Origin: Methylosinus sp. C49
Lineage (GTDB): Bacteria; Pseudomonadota; Alphaproteobacteria; Rhizobiales; Beijerinckiaceae
Direction of reading: 5' to 3'
Assembly (NCBI RefSeq): GCF_009936375.1
Contig: NZ_AP022332.1
Span: 2,041,501-2,105,500 of the forward strand
DNA length: 64,000 nucleotides
Made by a program: the position numbers and the translations under genes. The notes beneath the pieces were generated by a model that was given only the letters and a program-made list of their open reading frames with translations, ran no database searches and was not told the DNA's origin. This document shows, one piece after another, positions 1-8,242 of the stretch (positions are counted from its first letter, which is position 1; each line of letters begins with the position of its first letter).

Positions 1-1
1 C

Positions 2-235
2 GGCCATGGCGGCGCCTGGGGCTATAAGACGGCGAATTTCGAGACGGCGCTGAAGGTCGGCAAGCCGGTGGCGCGGCAGGCGCAATCCTCCGGCAAAGCC
101 TATATCGTCTCCGAATGTCCGCTCTCCGGCCCGCATATCGTGCAGGGCATGGAGCGGCTGGACGCGGAGGCGAAAAAGCCCGAGCTTCTCGCCCATCCGA
201 TCGAGATTCTCGCGCGGGCCTATGGGGTGAAGTGA
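2..235 (+). CDS. C-terminal end of a GlpC/heterodisulfide-reductase-type Fe-S protein (partial)
   Basis: The window opens inside a reading frame of 77 residues that runs without a stop to a TGA at 233-235. The segment contains CPLSGPHIVQGME, which resembles the C-terminal cysteine-containing end of GlpC/heterodisulfide reductase-like iron-sulfur proteins, often fused to rubrerythrin and often encoded just before a DUF3501 gene, as here. The gene ends 29 bases before the DUF3501 start, so the two are probably cotranscribed. The N-terminal bulk, including the cluster-binding cysteines, lies outside the window, so the assignment rests on this short motif and on the neighbour. Confidence 0.6.
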   Translation, partial: GHGGAWGYKTANFETALKVGKPVARQAQSSGKAYIVSECPLSGPHIVQGMERLDAEAKKPELLAHPIEILARAYGVK

Positions 236-264
236 CGCGGGCGTCCCCACAGCTGGAGCGATCA

Positions 265-855
265 ATGGCGCAGAAGCACCACATCACCGTCGCCGATCTT
301 CTTCCACCGGACGAATATGCGAAGATCCGCGTCGAGAGCCGCCGCCGCATCGCCGCGCGCAAGCGCAATCGCCGCGTCGAGGTCGGGCCTTTCGTGACCT
401 TTTATTTCGAGGATTTCGAGACGATCTGGCTGCAGATCCAGGAGATGATCCACATAGAGAAGGGGACGCTCGAGCAGGCGCCGAGCGAGATCGCCGCCTA
501 TGCGCCGCTGATCCCCAAAGGCCGCGAATTGGTCGCCACCTTCATGATCGAGATCGACGACCCGCTGCGCAGAAAGCGCGTGCTGGACACGCTGGGCGCG
601 ATCGAGGAGACCGCCTTCATCGAATTGGGCGGCGAGCGCATCGCCGGCATGGCCGAAGCGGACCAGGACCGCACCAGAGAGGACGGCAAGGCCTCCGCCG
701 TGCAATTCGTGCATTTTCCCTTCACCGACGCGCAGGTCGCGGCTTTTCGCGAGCCGGGAGCGCGCGCGCTGATCGGCTTCACCCATCAAAATTATGGGCA
801 TATCGCGGTGATGCCAGAGGCGGTGCGGGCGGAGCTCGCGGGGGATTTCGCGTGA
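265..855 (+). CDS. DUF3501 family protein
   Basis: A 196-residue soluble protein starting at ATG 265 (MAQKHHITVADLLPPDEYAK). The opening HHITVADLLPPDEY and the later VGPFVTFYFEDFETIWLQIQEM segment match the DUF3501 family, whose function is not established but which is regularly encoded beside GlpC/rubrerythrin-type Fe-S proteins, as in this window. It has no signal peptide or membrane segment. The reading frame is open further upstream, but the segment before 265 overlaps the preceding gene and does not look like protein. A role together with the upstream oxidoreductase is inferred from neighbourhood only. Confidence 0.8.
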   Translation: MAQKHHITVADLLPPDEYAKIRVESRRRIAARKRNRRVEVGPFVTFYFEDFETIWLQIQEMIHIEKGTLEQAPSEIAAYAPLIPKGRELVATFMIEIDDPLRRKRVLDTLGAIEETAFIELGGERIAGMAEADQDRTREDGKASAVQFVHFPFTDAQVAAFREPGARALIGFTHQNYGHIAVMPEAVRAELAGDFA

Positions 856-865
856 TGTCCGGGCC

Positions 866-894
866 TTGACGCCTATACGGCTTCGCCGTATATC
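866..894 (+). promoter_or_regulatory. Promoter and overlapping palindromic operator of the HigBA-like module
   Basis: TTGACG at 866-871 and TATATC at 889-894 are separated by 17 bases, a good sigma70-type pair. Between and over the -10 lies a perfect dyad, TATACGG-CTTCG-CCGTATA, at 874-892. Transcription would start near base 901, which is the GTG start of the toxin gene, so the message may be leaderless. The dyad is where an HTH antitoxin would be expected to repress its own operon. It has no T-run, so a terminator reading is less likely. Confidence 0.55.
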
Positions 895-900
895 GTCCCC

Positions 901-1215
901 GTGTTGACCGTCATTGAAACCCCCACTTTTGCACGGCTCGCCGCTCAGTGCTGGGAAGATGGCGATCGGACCGCGTTCATCGACTTCATCGCGTCGAACC
1001 CCGAGGCCGGCGATGTCGTTCCTGGTTCTGGAGGCCTGAGAAAAATTCGCTGGGGTAGTGTCGGACGCGGCAAGCGCGGCGGCGTTCGGGTGATTTATTT
1101 CAATCGGCTGGCGAATGGAGAGGTTTGGCTGCTGCTGGTCTATCCCAAATCGGTGCGGGACAATATTCCCGCGAATGTCCTCCGTGAGATCAAGAAGGAA
1201 CTCGACGATGGCTGA
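901..1215 (+). CDS. HigB/RelE-like toxin
   Basis: A 104-residue basic protein with the outline of the RelE/HigB mRNA-interferase fold: an N-terminal helix region, GSGGLRKIRWGSVGRGKRGGVRVIYF and a terminal VYPKSVRDNIPANVLREIKKE. The order toxin first, then an XRE-type antitoxin, is that of higBA loci. The start is GTG 901 or TTG 904; no ribosome binding site precedes either, and the predicted transcription start falls at about 901, favouring a leaderless GTG start. Its last bases overlap the antitoxin ATG by eight nucleotides, implying coupled translation. Cleavage activity is inferred from family only. Confidence 0.75.
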   Translation: MLTVIETPTFARLAAQCWEDGDRTAFIDFIASNPEAGDVVPGSGGLRKIRWGSVGRGKRGGVRVIYFNRLANGEVWLLLVYPKSVRDNIPANVLREIKKELDDG

Positions 1216-1513
1216 CGCTCCGAAATCCGCCGAGCGCGCGAAGGCGATCGACATCGGCGCGGAGTTGCTCGCATCGGTGCGAGAAATGAAGGCTGGCGCT
1301 AAGGCGCGGGTCCACAATCGCGAAATCCTGCAATTCGCACACGCGAGGCTCGCCTCCGGCCTGTCGCAGGCGGCCTTCGCCGCTCTTTTGGGCGTGTCCG
1401 TGCGGACCTTGCAGGATTGGGAGCAGGGCCGGCGTAAGCCTTCCGCGGCTGCGGTGACGCTCTACAAGATCGCCGAGCGGCGGCCGGAGGTCTTGCGCGA
1501 GCTGGCGGCGTGA
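1208..1513 (+). CDS. XRE-family antitoxin (HigA-like)
   Basis: A 101-residue protein starting at ATG 1208 inside the end of the toxin gene. Residues about 46-80 form a classical helix-turn-helix (ARLASGLSQAAFAALLGVSV followed by RTLQDWEQGRRKPS). The N-terminal half (AIDIGAELLASVREMKAG) is the usual toxin-binding region of this antitoxin class. It should neutralise the upstream RelE-like toxin and bind the palindrome at 874-892. The reading frame is open about 90 bases further upstream, but that part overlaps the toxin in another frame and is not needed. Confidence 0.8.
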   Translation: MADAPKSAERAKAIDIGAELLASVREMKAGAKARVHNREILQFAHARLASGLSQAAFAALLGVSVRTLQDWEQGRRKPSAAAVTLYKIAERRPEVLRELAA

Positions 1514-1594
1514 GGCGGCACGGAAAGCTGGCCTTATCCGCCGATTGCCCTTAAAGGGCGTGGCGAACCCGCCACTTTCCAGCGAGCCTCAGCC

Positions 1595-3193
1595 TTGACC
1601 AGCCCACAGCCGAGCGACCCCGTCTCGCGACGGCGCACCTTCGCCATCATCTCCCACCCGGACGCGGGCAAGACCACGCTGACCGAAAAGCTTCTGCTGT
1701 TCGGCGGCGCGATTCAGCTCGCCGGCGCGGTGAAGGCCAAGCGCAACGCCCAGCAGACGCGCTCCGATTGGATGAGCATAGAACGCGAGCGCGGCATTTC
1801 CGTCGTCACCTCGGTGATGACCTTCGAATATGGCGATTGCGTCTTCAACCTGCTCGACACGCCGGGCCATGAGGACTTTTCGGAAGACACCTATCGCACG
1901 CTCTCCGCCGTGGATGCGGCGGTGATGGTGATCGACGCCGCCAAGGGCATAGAGGCGCGCACGCGCAAGCTGTTCGAAGTGTGCCGGCTGCGCGATATTC
2001 CCATCGTCACCTTCATCAACAAGCTCGATCGCGAGGGGCGCGATCCTTTCTCGCTGCTCGACGAGATCGAGAAGACGTTGGCGCTCGACACGGCGCCGGT
2101 GACTTGGCCGATCGGCTCCGGCCGGAGCTTCGCCGGCACCTACTGCTTCGCCACGAAGTCGGTGCGCAAGATCGACGCCGACACCGAGCCGATGGTGGTC
2201 TCCGGCCTCGACGATCCGGCGCTGCTCGCGCTGCTGCCGGCGCATGAGGCGGATGCGTGGCTCGAGGAAGCGATGCTCGCCGAGGAAGGCTGCAAGACAT
2301 TCGAGCTCGCGGCGTTTCGCGAGGGGCATTTGACGCCGGTGTTCTTCGGCAGCGCGCTGCGTAATTTCGGCGTGCGCGATCTCATCGACGCAATGGCCGA
2401 ATATGCGCCCTCGCCGCGCGGGCAGGACGCCGACAAGCGCCATGTCGAGGCCAAGGAGCCGAAGATGGCCGGCTTCGTGTTCAAGATCCAGGCGAATATG
2501 GACCCGAACCATCGCGACCGCATCGCCTTCATGCGCGTCTGCTCGGGCAAGCTCTCGCGCGGCATGAAAGCGAAGATCGTGCGCACGGGCAAGACCATCT
2601 CGCTCAATGCGCCGCAATTCTTCTTCGCGCGCGACCGCTCCATCGCCGATGAAGCCTTTGCGGGAGATGTGGTGGGCATCCCCAATCACGGCATATTGCG
2701 CATCGGCGACACGCTCACCGAGGGCGAGGAGATTTCCTTCCGCGGCGTGCCGAGCTTCGCGCCGGAAATTCTGCGCCGCATCGTCATCTCCGACGCGATG
2801 AAGGCCAAGAAGCTGCGCGAGGCGCTGCGCCAGCTCGCCGAGGAGGGCGTGGTGCAGCTCTTCCTGCCCAATGACGGCTCCGGCGCGCTGGTCGGCGTCG
2901 TCGGCGCGCTGCAGCTCGATGTGCTGGCGACGCGGCTCGAGGCCGAATATGGGCTGGAGACGAAATACGAGACCTCGCGCTTCGGCATATGCCGCTGGAT
3001 AACCTCGAATGATCCGATCGCGCTGAAGAGCTTCATCGAATCGCACGGCTCCTCCATGGCGGAGGATATAGACGGCGCGCCGGTGTTCATGTCGTCGAGC
3101 GAGTTCCAGCTGCGCTATGACGCGGAGCGGCATTCGTCCATCGTGTTCTCGGATGTGAAGGATTATCAGAAGGGCGGGGCGGGGAAGGGGTGA
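1595..3193 (+). CDS. prfC: Peptide chain release factor 3
   Basis: A 532-residue translational GTPase of full length for RF3, which recycles RF1/RF2 from the ribosome after termination. The P loop HPDAGKTT is at residues 21-28, the switch II DTPGHE at 88-93 and the base-recognition NKLD near 142. The downstream part keeps the RF3-specific FVFKIQANMDPNHRDRIAF segment and the C-terminal domain. The only upstream start compatible with the family N terminus is TTG 1595. It stands alone, 81 bases after the HigBA-like pair, and is followed by the ParDE-like pair. Confidence 0.96.
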   Translation: MTSPQPSDPVSRRRTFAIISHPDAGKTTLTEKLLLFGGAIQLAGAVKAKRNAQQTRSDWMSIERERGISVVTSVMTFEYGDCVFNLLDTPGHEDFSEDTYRTLSAVDAAVMVIDAAKGIEARTRKLFEVCRLRDIPIVTFINKLDREGRDPFSLLDEIEKTLALDTAPVTWPIGSGRSFAGTYCFATKSVRKIDADTEPMVVSGLDDPALLALLPAHEADAWLEEAMLAEEGCKTFELAAFREGHLTPVFFGSALRNFGVRDLIDAMAEYAPSPRGQDADKRHVEAKEPKMAGFVFKIQANMDPNHRDRIAFMRVCSGKLSRGMKAKIVRTGKTISLNAPQFFFARDRSIADEAFAGDVVGIPNHGILRIGDTLTEGEEISFRGVPSFAPEILRRIVISDAMKAKKLREALRQLAEEGVVQLFLPNDGSGALVGVVGALQLDVLATRLEAEYGLETKYETSRFGICRWITSNDPIALKSFIESHGSSMAEDIDGAPVFMSSSEFQLRYDAERHSSIVFSDVKDYQKGGAGKG

Positions 3194-3208
3194 GCGGCTC
3201 CCTGTCGC

Positions 3209-3230
3209 CTGTGACGCGATCGTGTTACAG
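3209..3230. promoter_or_regulatory. Imperfect 22-bp palindrome upstream of the ParD-like antitoxin
   Basis: CTGTGACGCGAT followed directly by CGTGTTACAG reads as an inverted repeat with 18 of 22 positions matching its reverse complement. It lies 20 bases before the antitoxin ATG and just ahead of a GAGGAG ribosome binding site. Ribbon-helix-helix antitoxins of the ParD class repress their own promoter through such sites, so this is the likely operator; that is inference. Confidence 0.45.
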
Positions 3231-3250
3231 TTTTCGCGAGGAGAGCGCGG

Positions 3251-3532
3251 ATGGCGAATGTCGAAAAGCGGAGCTTCAGCCTGCCGACCGAGAATTTGGC
3301 CTTCATCGAGGCGAAGGTCTCCGCCGGAGACTATGCTTCGGAGAGCGATGTGATCCGCGCGGCGCTTTCCGCCTTGCAGGAGCGGGACGCCGCCGTCGAG
3401 CGATGGCTACGGGAAGACGTCGCGCCCGTTTATGACGCCATGCGCGCCGAGCCGGACCGCGCCATCGCCATCGACTCGGTATTCGACGAGGTGCGGGCGC
3501 GTCATGCGCTTCGATCGAAGGATCGCGGTTGA
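3251..3532 (+). CDS. ParD-like ribbon-helix-helix antitoxin
   Basis: A 93-residue protein starting at ATG 3251 with GAGGAG upstream. The N-terminal KRSFSLPTENLAFIEAKVSA strand-helix and the following DYASESDVIRAALSALQERD helix are the ribbon-helix-helix DNA-binding unit of ParD/CC2985-type antitoxins. The C-terminal tail would wrap the toxin. Its stop overlaps the TTG start of the next gene (TTGA, 3529-3532), so the two are translationally coupled. A palindrome at 3209-3230 is a likely operator. Confidence 0.82.
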   Translation: MANVEKRSFSLPTENLAFIEAKVSAGDYASESDVIRAALSALQERDAAVERWLREDVAPVYDAMRAEPDRAIAIDSVFDEVRARHALRSKDRG

Positions 3533-3801
3533 GACGGCGAGGGATCGTTTTCTCGCCAGAAGCGCGCGACGACATTCTGCAGATTTATGATTGGATAGAA
3601 GAAAGGGCGGGCTCGGACGTCGCGCTCGCTTATATTGGCCGGCTCGAAACCTATTGCCGAGGTTTCGACATGGCGTCCGAAAGAGGGCGTCGCAGAGATG
3701 ATCTGCGGCCTGGACTTCGTGTGGTCGGTTTCGAGCGGCGCGTGACGATCGCCTTTTTCGTCGAGGAAGAGAGCGTCACTATCCCTGTTCTACGGCGGTA
3801 A
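3529..3801 (+). CDS. ParE/RelE-like toxin, C terminus apparently frameshifted
   Basis: Ninety residues from a TTG start. FSPEARDDILQIYDWIEERAG followed by the short helix AYIGRLETYCRGFDM matches ParE toxins, whose targets in the family are DNA gyrase. The family normally ends with a conserved (F/Y)YGGRD(Y/W)E tail. In this frame the protein stops at LRR, but the +1 frame directly after codes FYGGKDWEAALA and stops at 3824-3826. One inserted or two deleted bases near 3779-3792 would restore the canonical tail. The toxin is therefore either inactivated, read by frameshifting, or affected by a sequencing error. Confidence 0.7.
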   Translation: MRRRGIVFSPEARDDILQIYDWIEERAGSDVALAYIGRLETYCRGFDMASERGRRRDDLRPGLRVVGFERRVTIAFFVEEESVTIPVLRR

Positions 3802-3908
3802 GGACTGGGAGGCCGCTCTGGCCTGACGACCCTCGCCACGGCCAAGCGAGACAATCCCTTCGCCTTCGCCTATGCTGCCCGATCGCAAGAGCAAAGGAGC
3901 ATCGACCC

Positions 3909-4292
3909 ATGTCCGAGGCGTCGTCCGGCCTCATTCTCGATCCGATCGGCGAGGATTTCATTCTCAGCCGGAAAGGCGACGATGGCGTGACGGCCAAAAT
4001 CGTCCTCACCGCCGCCGATATTCTCGACTTGACCCGCTCCGCCCTGGCGCTGCGCGAGAAGGGCCTCGCCGAGCGCCAGCCGGCCAGCGGCGAAGTCGAG
4101 GCGGTGTTGGCGACGCCGGTCGAGTCGATCGCGGTGCATCGGGAGATGCTCGGCGACAATCTTCTGCTGACGCTCGTCTCGCCGGACGGCAATCGGCTCG
4201 CCTTCGCGCTTCCCTCGGCGGTCGCGGGCGATCTCGTGGAGCGGCTGGTGGGCGTTCTCGCGACGCAGACCGCCGCGCCGGCGCGGCAGTGA
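3909..4292 (+). CDS. Hypothetical protein, 127 aa
   Basis: A soluble, acidic 127-residue protein starting at ATG 3909 with AAAGGAGC upstream. I do not recognise a family. The sequence alternates short strands (SGLILDPIGEDFILSRKGDDG, KIVLTAADILDLTRSALAL) and ends with a hydrophobic helix rich in Val/Leu and a PARQ tail. There are no cysteines and no membrane segment. It ends nine bases before the convergent stop of the next gene. Codon composition is like the surrounding chromosome, so it is likely a real, resident gene. Confidence 0.55.
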   Translation: MSEASSGLILDPIGEDFILSRKGDDGVTAKIVLTAADILDLTRSALALREKGLAERQPASGEVEAVLATPVESIAVHREMLGDNLLLTLVSPDGNRLAFALPSAVAGDLVERLVGVLATQTAAPARQ

Positions 4293-4301
4293 GCCGGCGC
4301 G

Positions 4302-4628
4302 TCAGGGCGAGACCCGATATTCCTCGGTGAGATCGCCGCGGATCAGCGTGACGATCTTTTCCGTTCCCGAGCGGACCCAGCGCGCGTGGCAGATTTTCGG
4401 CCCGCACAGCACCTCGGGAAAGCGATAGAGCGGCTTGCCGGAGGGGAGCTTGAGGCCGAAGCCGGCGTCCGGCCTCCATCCTTGGGCGGCGAGCTGGTCG
4501 CGAAACTCCCGATAGATCGGCAATTGCGAGAAATCGGCGTCCTGCGCGACCGCCGCTCCCGACAGGAGCGTGAGAAGCGAGCCGATGCAGGCGAGCGTCG
4601 CGCGCCGACCGGAGCTGGAGGAATTCAT
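4302..4628 (-). CDS. Hypothetical exported protein
   Basis: A 108-residue protein on the minus strand. ATG 4628 gives MNSSSSGRRATLACIGSLLT followed by LLSGAAVAQDAD, a good Sec signal peptide with an AVA-Q type cleavage site; the frame is open to 4745 but the extra N terminus lacks sense for an exported protein. The mature part has two cysteines (EVLCGPKICHARW), probably a disulfide, and a GWRPDAGFGLKLPSGKPLY segment. No known family is recognised. It is convergent with the preceding 127-residue gene. Confidence 0.55.
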   Translation of the reverse strand: MNSSSSGRRATLACIGSLLTLLSGAAVAQDADFSQLPIYREFRDQLAAQGWRPDAGFGLKLPSGKPLYRFPEVLCGPKICHARWVRSGTEKIVTLIRGDLTEEYRVSP

Positions 4629-4744
4629 CTTGGCGAGCCCCTTCTGCGGCGCGGGCGAACGGGCCGGCGCCGCAGGCTTCATCGCATGATCGCGCGGCTC
4701 TGAAAAGTTCGACGCGACTTTCGCGACAGAATGCGAGGCCCGCA

Positions 4745-4779
4745 ACGAAAGCGGCCCCGCTCGCGCGGGGCCGTTTCGT
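4745..4779 (-). terminator. Hairpin downstream of the phosphoesterase gene
   Basis: ACGAAA-(G)CGGCCCCGC and its complement GCGGGGCCG-TTTCGT form a long GC stem with a TC(G) loop. It lies 13 bases beyond the stop of the minus-strand phosphoesterase, where the lower strand reads into TTTCG. It may also insulate the exported-protein gene that follows. No long T-run is present, so termination efficiency is uncertain. Confidence 0.55.
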
Positions 4780-4791
4780 CGGGCGCGGCGC

Positions 4792-6537
4792 TCAGCGCTC
4801 GGCGGCGTCCAACGCCCGCGTTAGGCTGCGAACTTCGGCGTCGCGCGAGCCGAGCGGGGCGAGATGGTAGCGCTCCTCGATCAGCTTCAGGATCGAGGTC
4901 GTGTCGTAATTCGCGTGGTCCACCCCGGAGCGATCGAAGCGCTTGGAAATCAGCAGCGCCGGAATGCGCGTGCCGGGACCCCAGCGATCATGCGCGCCGC
5001 CGCCGGCGTGATGGCTGTGGCCGTGATGGTGCTCTCTTTCGGCCACATGCTCGCTCTGATAGGGCGGCGGCGGCACATGGTCCCAGGAGCCGCCGAACTC
5101 GTCATAGGTGACGATGATGAGCGTCTCGCGGCCGTCCGGGCCGTTGACGATGGAGGCGATCAGATCGACGAGATGCGAGCTGCCGTCCGCCTCGCTGGCG
5201 TAGCCGGGATGCTCGTTCTCCGCGCCGATCAGCTTCACGAAGCTGACGGGCTTGAGCCGGCCGGTCTGGGCGAGCTGAACGAACTCGGCCTCGTCGCGCA
5301 AATGATCGCGGCGCGCCGCCGTTCCCGGAGCATAGGCCTTGAAATAGTTGAACGGCTGATGGTGGAACTGGAACAGCTTGTCCGGGCAGTTCGGAAAGGT
5401 CGCCGTCGCCATCGCATTCGGATCGGCGCAGCTTGTCCCGTTTCCATTGGTCCAGCCGGGCGCGCCTATGTCGCCATTGGCGTTGGACCAGCCGCCCGAA
5501 TACCAGGCCCAGTCGACCCCGCGCGCGGAGAGGCGCTCGCCGATCGTCGGATTCTCGAGCGGCGGCAGGCGCTTCGCATCCACGGTCCCGGGCGCGTAAG
5601 GCTGATAATAGGGCTGGGTCGTGTTGACCGCGAAATCTCCGCAGACGACATTCGCCGGCGTCGCCGGACGTCCCGCGGGCGGGTTGCAGGAGGCGGTGAG
5701 CGATGAGTCCTTGGCGGAAGAGCCGAGCAGATTCGCGTAGAGCGCTGTGCTCGCGGGCATGCCGTTGGCGTCGACCACGGAATGGAGGTCGTTCGCGCTG
5801 GCGTCATTGAGCGCATTGGCGAAGACCGGAGTCGCCGCGGCGACGAGCCATTGGTGATTGAGGAAGGAGCCGCCGAAGGCCGATTGGAAGAAATGATCGG
5901 CGATGACGTAATGCGGCGCGCCATGCTTGTGGAGCGCGGCATAGATCGGCAGCTTGGTGGTGTCGTAATAGCCCATCGACAGGCCGGCGGCGTCGCTGCC
6001 CGTCACATAGCGATTCTGCTTGCCGCCATTGATCTGGAACTGCTCGCTGTAATAGCGATGCACGAGATCGCGCGTGCAGCCGCCGGTGAGGGCGCCGGCG
6101 GCATTCTTCAGCACGCCATTCGAGGCGGAGACGCCCGGCGCCGGACAGGTCTTGTCGCTCGCGGCGATATAATCGTCGATCTCGAAGGGCTTGTTCTGGA
6201 AGGCGCTGACGAAGGAGGTCGCGCCGGTCGCATCCGTGCAGCTCGTCGCCAGCGGCGAGGGCGAGGCGAGATTCACATCGTTCTGCAGCAGGCAGCTATA
6301 GGCGGTGGTTCCGTCGGCGCGGACCTGCTCGGTGTGCGCGGCGTCGGCGAAGGGCAGTCCCTGCACCGGCTCTCCATTCACAGCGCCCCACAGGCCGAAC
6401 AGATTGTCGAAGCTGTGGTTCTCCTGATAAACGACAACGATATGTTTGAATTCGTGCAGAGATTCTGAGCTGGCGGGAGTAGCCGACGCCGCGCAGGCGA
6501 GGGCCGCGAGGCCGCCGATCGAGTTTTTCAGAAACAT
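4792..6537 (-). CDS. Secreted phosphoesterase (phospholipase C / acid phosphatase family)
   Basis: A 581-residue exported enzyme. ATG 6537 is preceded by AGGAGGCT at ideal spacing and begins a signal peptide (MFLKNSIGGLAALACAAS, then ATPASS). FKHIVVVYQENHSFDNLFG near residue 30 is the metal-site signature of the phosphoesterase family (PF04185) that includes bacterial phospholipases C and acid phosphatases. DHFFQSAFGG and the C-terminal TYDEFGGSWDHVPPP complete the active-site segments. A His-rich stretch (EREHHHGHSHHAGGG) near residue 520 may bind metal. The substrate cannot be told. It is a single transcription unit with a hairpin after the stop. Confidence 0.88.
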   Translation of the reverse strand: MFLKNSIGGLAALACAASATPASSESLHEFKHIVVVYQENHSFDNLFGLWGAVNGEPVQGLPFADAAHTEQVRADGTTAYSCLLQNDVNLASPSPLATSCTDATGATSFVSAFQNKPFEIDDYIAASDKTCPAPGVSASNGVLKNAAGALTGGCTRDLVHRYYSEQFQINGGKQNRYVTGSDAAGLSMGYYDTTKLPIYAALHKHGAPHYVIADHFFQSAFGGSFLNHQWLVAAATPVFANALNDASANDLHSVVDANGMPASTALYANLLGSSAKDSSLTASCNPPAGRPATPANVVCGDFAVNTTQPYYQPYAPGTVDAKRLPPLENPTIGERLSARGVDWAWYSGGWSNANGDIGAPGWTNGNGTSCADPNAMATATFPNCPDKLFQFHHQPFNYFKAYAPGTAARRDHLRDEAEFVQLAQTGRLKPVSFVKLIGAENEHPGYASEADGSSHLVDLIASIVNGPDGRETLIIVTYDEFGGSWDHVPPPPYQSEHVAEREHHHGHSHHAGGGAHDRWGPGTRIPALLISKRFDRSGVDHANYDTTSILKLIEERYHLAPLGSRDAEVRSLTRALDAAER

Positions 6538-6939
6538 TTTGTAGCCTCCTAATTTGGCGGGGCGGATGCTAGCGAGGCGACATATCCGGTCGATGACGGT
6601 CGCGGCGACGCTTCGAGCGCCCGCGACGCGCCGGAAACGGGAGCGAATTGGCCGGCGCCGCGACAATCTCCGTCCCCGCGTCTGCTGCGCCTCTTTTCGT
6701 CCCTGCGAGAGCGTGATAAGCGAACCCTCACACCGATGCGCGAGCGCGCCTTCTGCGGCCGGATTTCGGACGGCCGAGAGAATCTTGCGCTGAAAACGGG
6801 AGCTCGAGGCCGTTTCGGGATCGCCGTTTCCGGCGTCCCCGAGCGAAACCTCGCTTCCCGCGAACGGCTCCGCCCGAAGGCGCGGGCGAGCCGGGAGCCG
6901 CCGTCACTTGCCGCGCCTTGTCTCGATAGAGGATGCTAA
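6538..6939. other. 402-bp divergent intergenic region between the phosphoesterase and glyA
   Basis: No convincing gene is present; frames crossing it are shadows rich in Arg and Pro. It must hold the divergent promoters of the phosphoesterase (minus) and glyA (plus). The strong ribosome binding site of the phosphoesterase (revcomp AGGAGGCT) is at its left edge and an AGAGGA before glyA at its right edge. Several GC-rich dyads are present close to glyA (for example the CGGGAGC / GCTCCCG-like segments around 6880-6900), but I could not match a known riboswitch. Confidence 0.5.
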
Positions 6940-8214
6940 ATGAGCCAATCCGCTTTCTTCACTGCCTCGCTCGCCGATTCGGACCCTGATCTCGCCAAGG
7001 CCATCGGCCTCGAGCTCGGCCGTCAGCGCGACGAGATCGAGCTCATCGCCTCCGAGAACATCGTGTCCAAGGCGGTTCTGGAAGCGCAGGGCTCCGTCCT
7101 CACCAACAAATATGCCGAAGGCTATCCGGGCAAGCGCTATTATGGCGGCTGCCAGTTCGTCGACATCGCCGAGAATCTGGCGATCGAGCGCGCCAAGCAG
7201 CTGTTCGGCTGCGGATTCGCCAATGTCCAGCCCAATTCCGGCAGCCAGGCCAATCAGTCGGTCTTCCTCGCTCTGGCGACGCCGGGCGATTCCTTCATGG
7301 GCCTCGATCTCGCCGCCGGCGGCCATCTGACCCATGGCTCGCCGGTCAATCTCTCCGGCAAATGGTTCAAGCCGGTTCCCTATACGGTGCGCAAGGACGA
7401 TCAGCGCATCGACATGGAGCAGGTCGCGGCGCTCGCCGCCGAGCACAAGCCGAAGATCATCATCGCGGGCGGCTCCGGCTATTCGCGCATCTGGGACTTC
7501 GAGGCCTTCCGCAAGATCGCGGATAGCGTCGGCGCCTATTTCATGGTCGATATGGCGCATTTTGCCGGTCTGGTGGCGGCGGGCCTGCATCCCTCGCCCT
7601 TCCCGCACGCCCATGTCGTCACCACCACCACGCATAAGACGCTGCGCGGCCCGCGCGGCGGCATGGTGCTGACCAATGACGAAGAGATCGCCAAGAAGAT
7701 CAATTCGGCGGTCTTCCCGGGCCTGCAGGGCGGCCCGCTGATGCATGTCATCGCCGGCAAGGCGGCCGCCTTCGGCGAGGCGCTGAAGCCCGAGTTCAAG
7801 GCCTATCAGCAGCAGGTGAAGGACAACGCCCAGACGCTGGCGCAGACGCTGGTCGACGCCGGCCTCGCCATCGTCTCCGGCGGCACCGACAATCATCTGA
7901 TGCTGGTCGATCTGCGTCCGAAGAAGCTGACCGGCAAGGCCGCGGAAGCCGCGCTCGGCCGCTCGCACATCACCTGCAACAAGAACGGCATCCCCTTCGA
8001 TCCGGAGAAGCCCTTCGTCACCTCCGGCATCCGTCTCGGCTCGCCGGCCGCCACCTCGCGCGGCTTCGGCACGGCTGAGTTCAAGCTGGTCGGCGGCTAT
8101 ATCGTCGAGGTGCTGGACGGTCTCGCCGCCAAGGGCGAGGCGGACAACGCCGCGACCGAAGCCGCGGTGAAGGAGAAGGTCCACGCGCTGACGGCGAAGT
8201 TCCCGATCTATTGA
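6940..8214 (+). CDS. glyA: Serine hydroxymethyltransferase
   Basis: A 424-residue, full-length PLP enzyme that interconverts serine and glycine and loads tetrahydrofolate with one-carbon units. The family signature [15 protein letters not shown] contains the Schiff-base lysine K233. [20 protein letters not shown] and [14 protein letters not shown] are the conserved N-terminal substrate loops. ATG 6940 has AGAGGATG upstream. It precedes nrdR by 190 bases of repeat-containing DNA, the common order in Hyphomicrobiales. It supplies glycine and methylene-THF in the cytoplasm. Confidence 0.98.
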   Translation: MSQSAFFTASLADSDPDLAKAIGLELGRQRDEIELIASENIVSKAVLEAQGSVLTNKYAEGYPGKRYYGGCQFVDIAENLAIERAKQLFGCGFANVQPNSGSQANQSVFLALATPGDSFMGLDLAAGGHLTHGSPVNLSGKWFKPVPYTVRKDDQRIDMEQVAALAAEHKPKIIIAGGSGYSRIWDFEAFRKIADSVGAYFMVDMAHFAGLVAAGLHPSPFPHAHVVTTTTHKTLRGPRGGMVLTNDEEIAKKINSAVFPGLQGGPLMHVIAGKAAAFGEALKPEFKAYQQQVKDNAQTLAQTLVDAGLAIVSGGTDNHLMLVDLRPKKLTGKAAEAALGRSHITCNKNGIPFDPEKPFVTSGIRLGSPAATSRGFGTAEFKLVGGYIVEVLDGLAAKGEADNAATEAAVKEKVHALTAKFPIY

Positions 8215-8242
8215 TCGGGGCTTCCCGCTGGGCGCCGCCGTC

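Noticed and set aside
874-892. Dyad after DUF3501 read as a transcription terminator
   Set aside because: It has no T-run and overlaps the -10 of a well-spaced promoter; an operator fits better.
262-1317. 351-residue minus-strand frame
   Set aside because: It is the antisense shadow of DUF3501 and the HigBA-like pair, low in sense and Arg/Asp-rich as expected of high-GC antisense frames.
6741-6939. Possible riboswitch or structured leader ahead of glyA
   Set aside because: GC-rich dyads are present but I could not match the conserved core of glycine, THF or SAM classes; a covariance-model search would decide.
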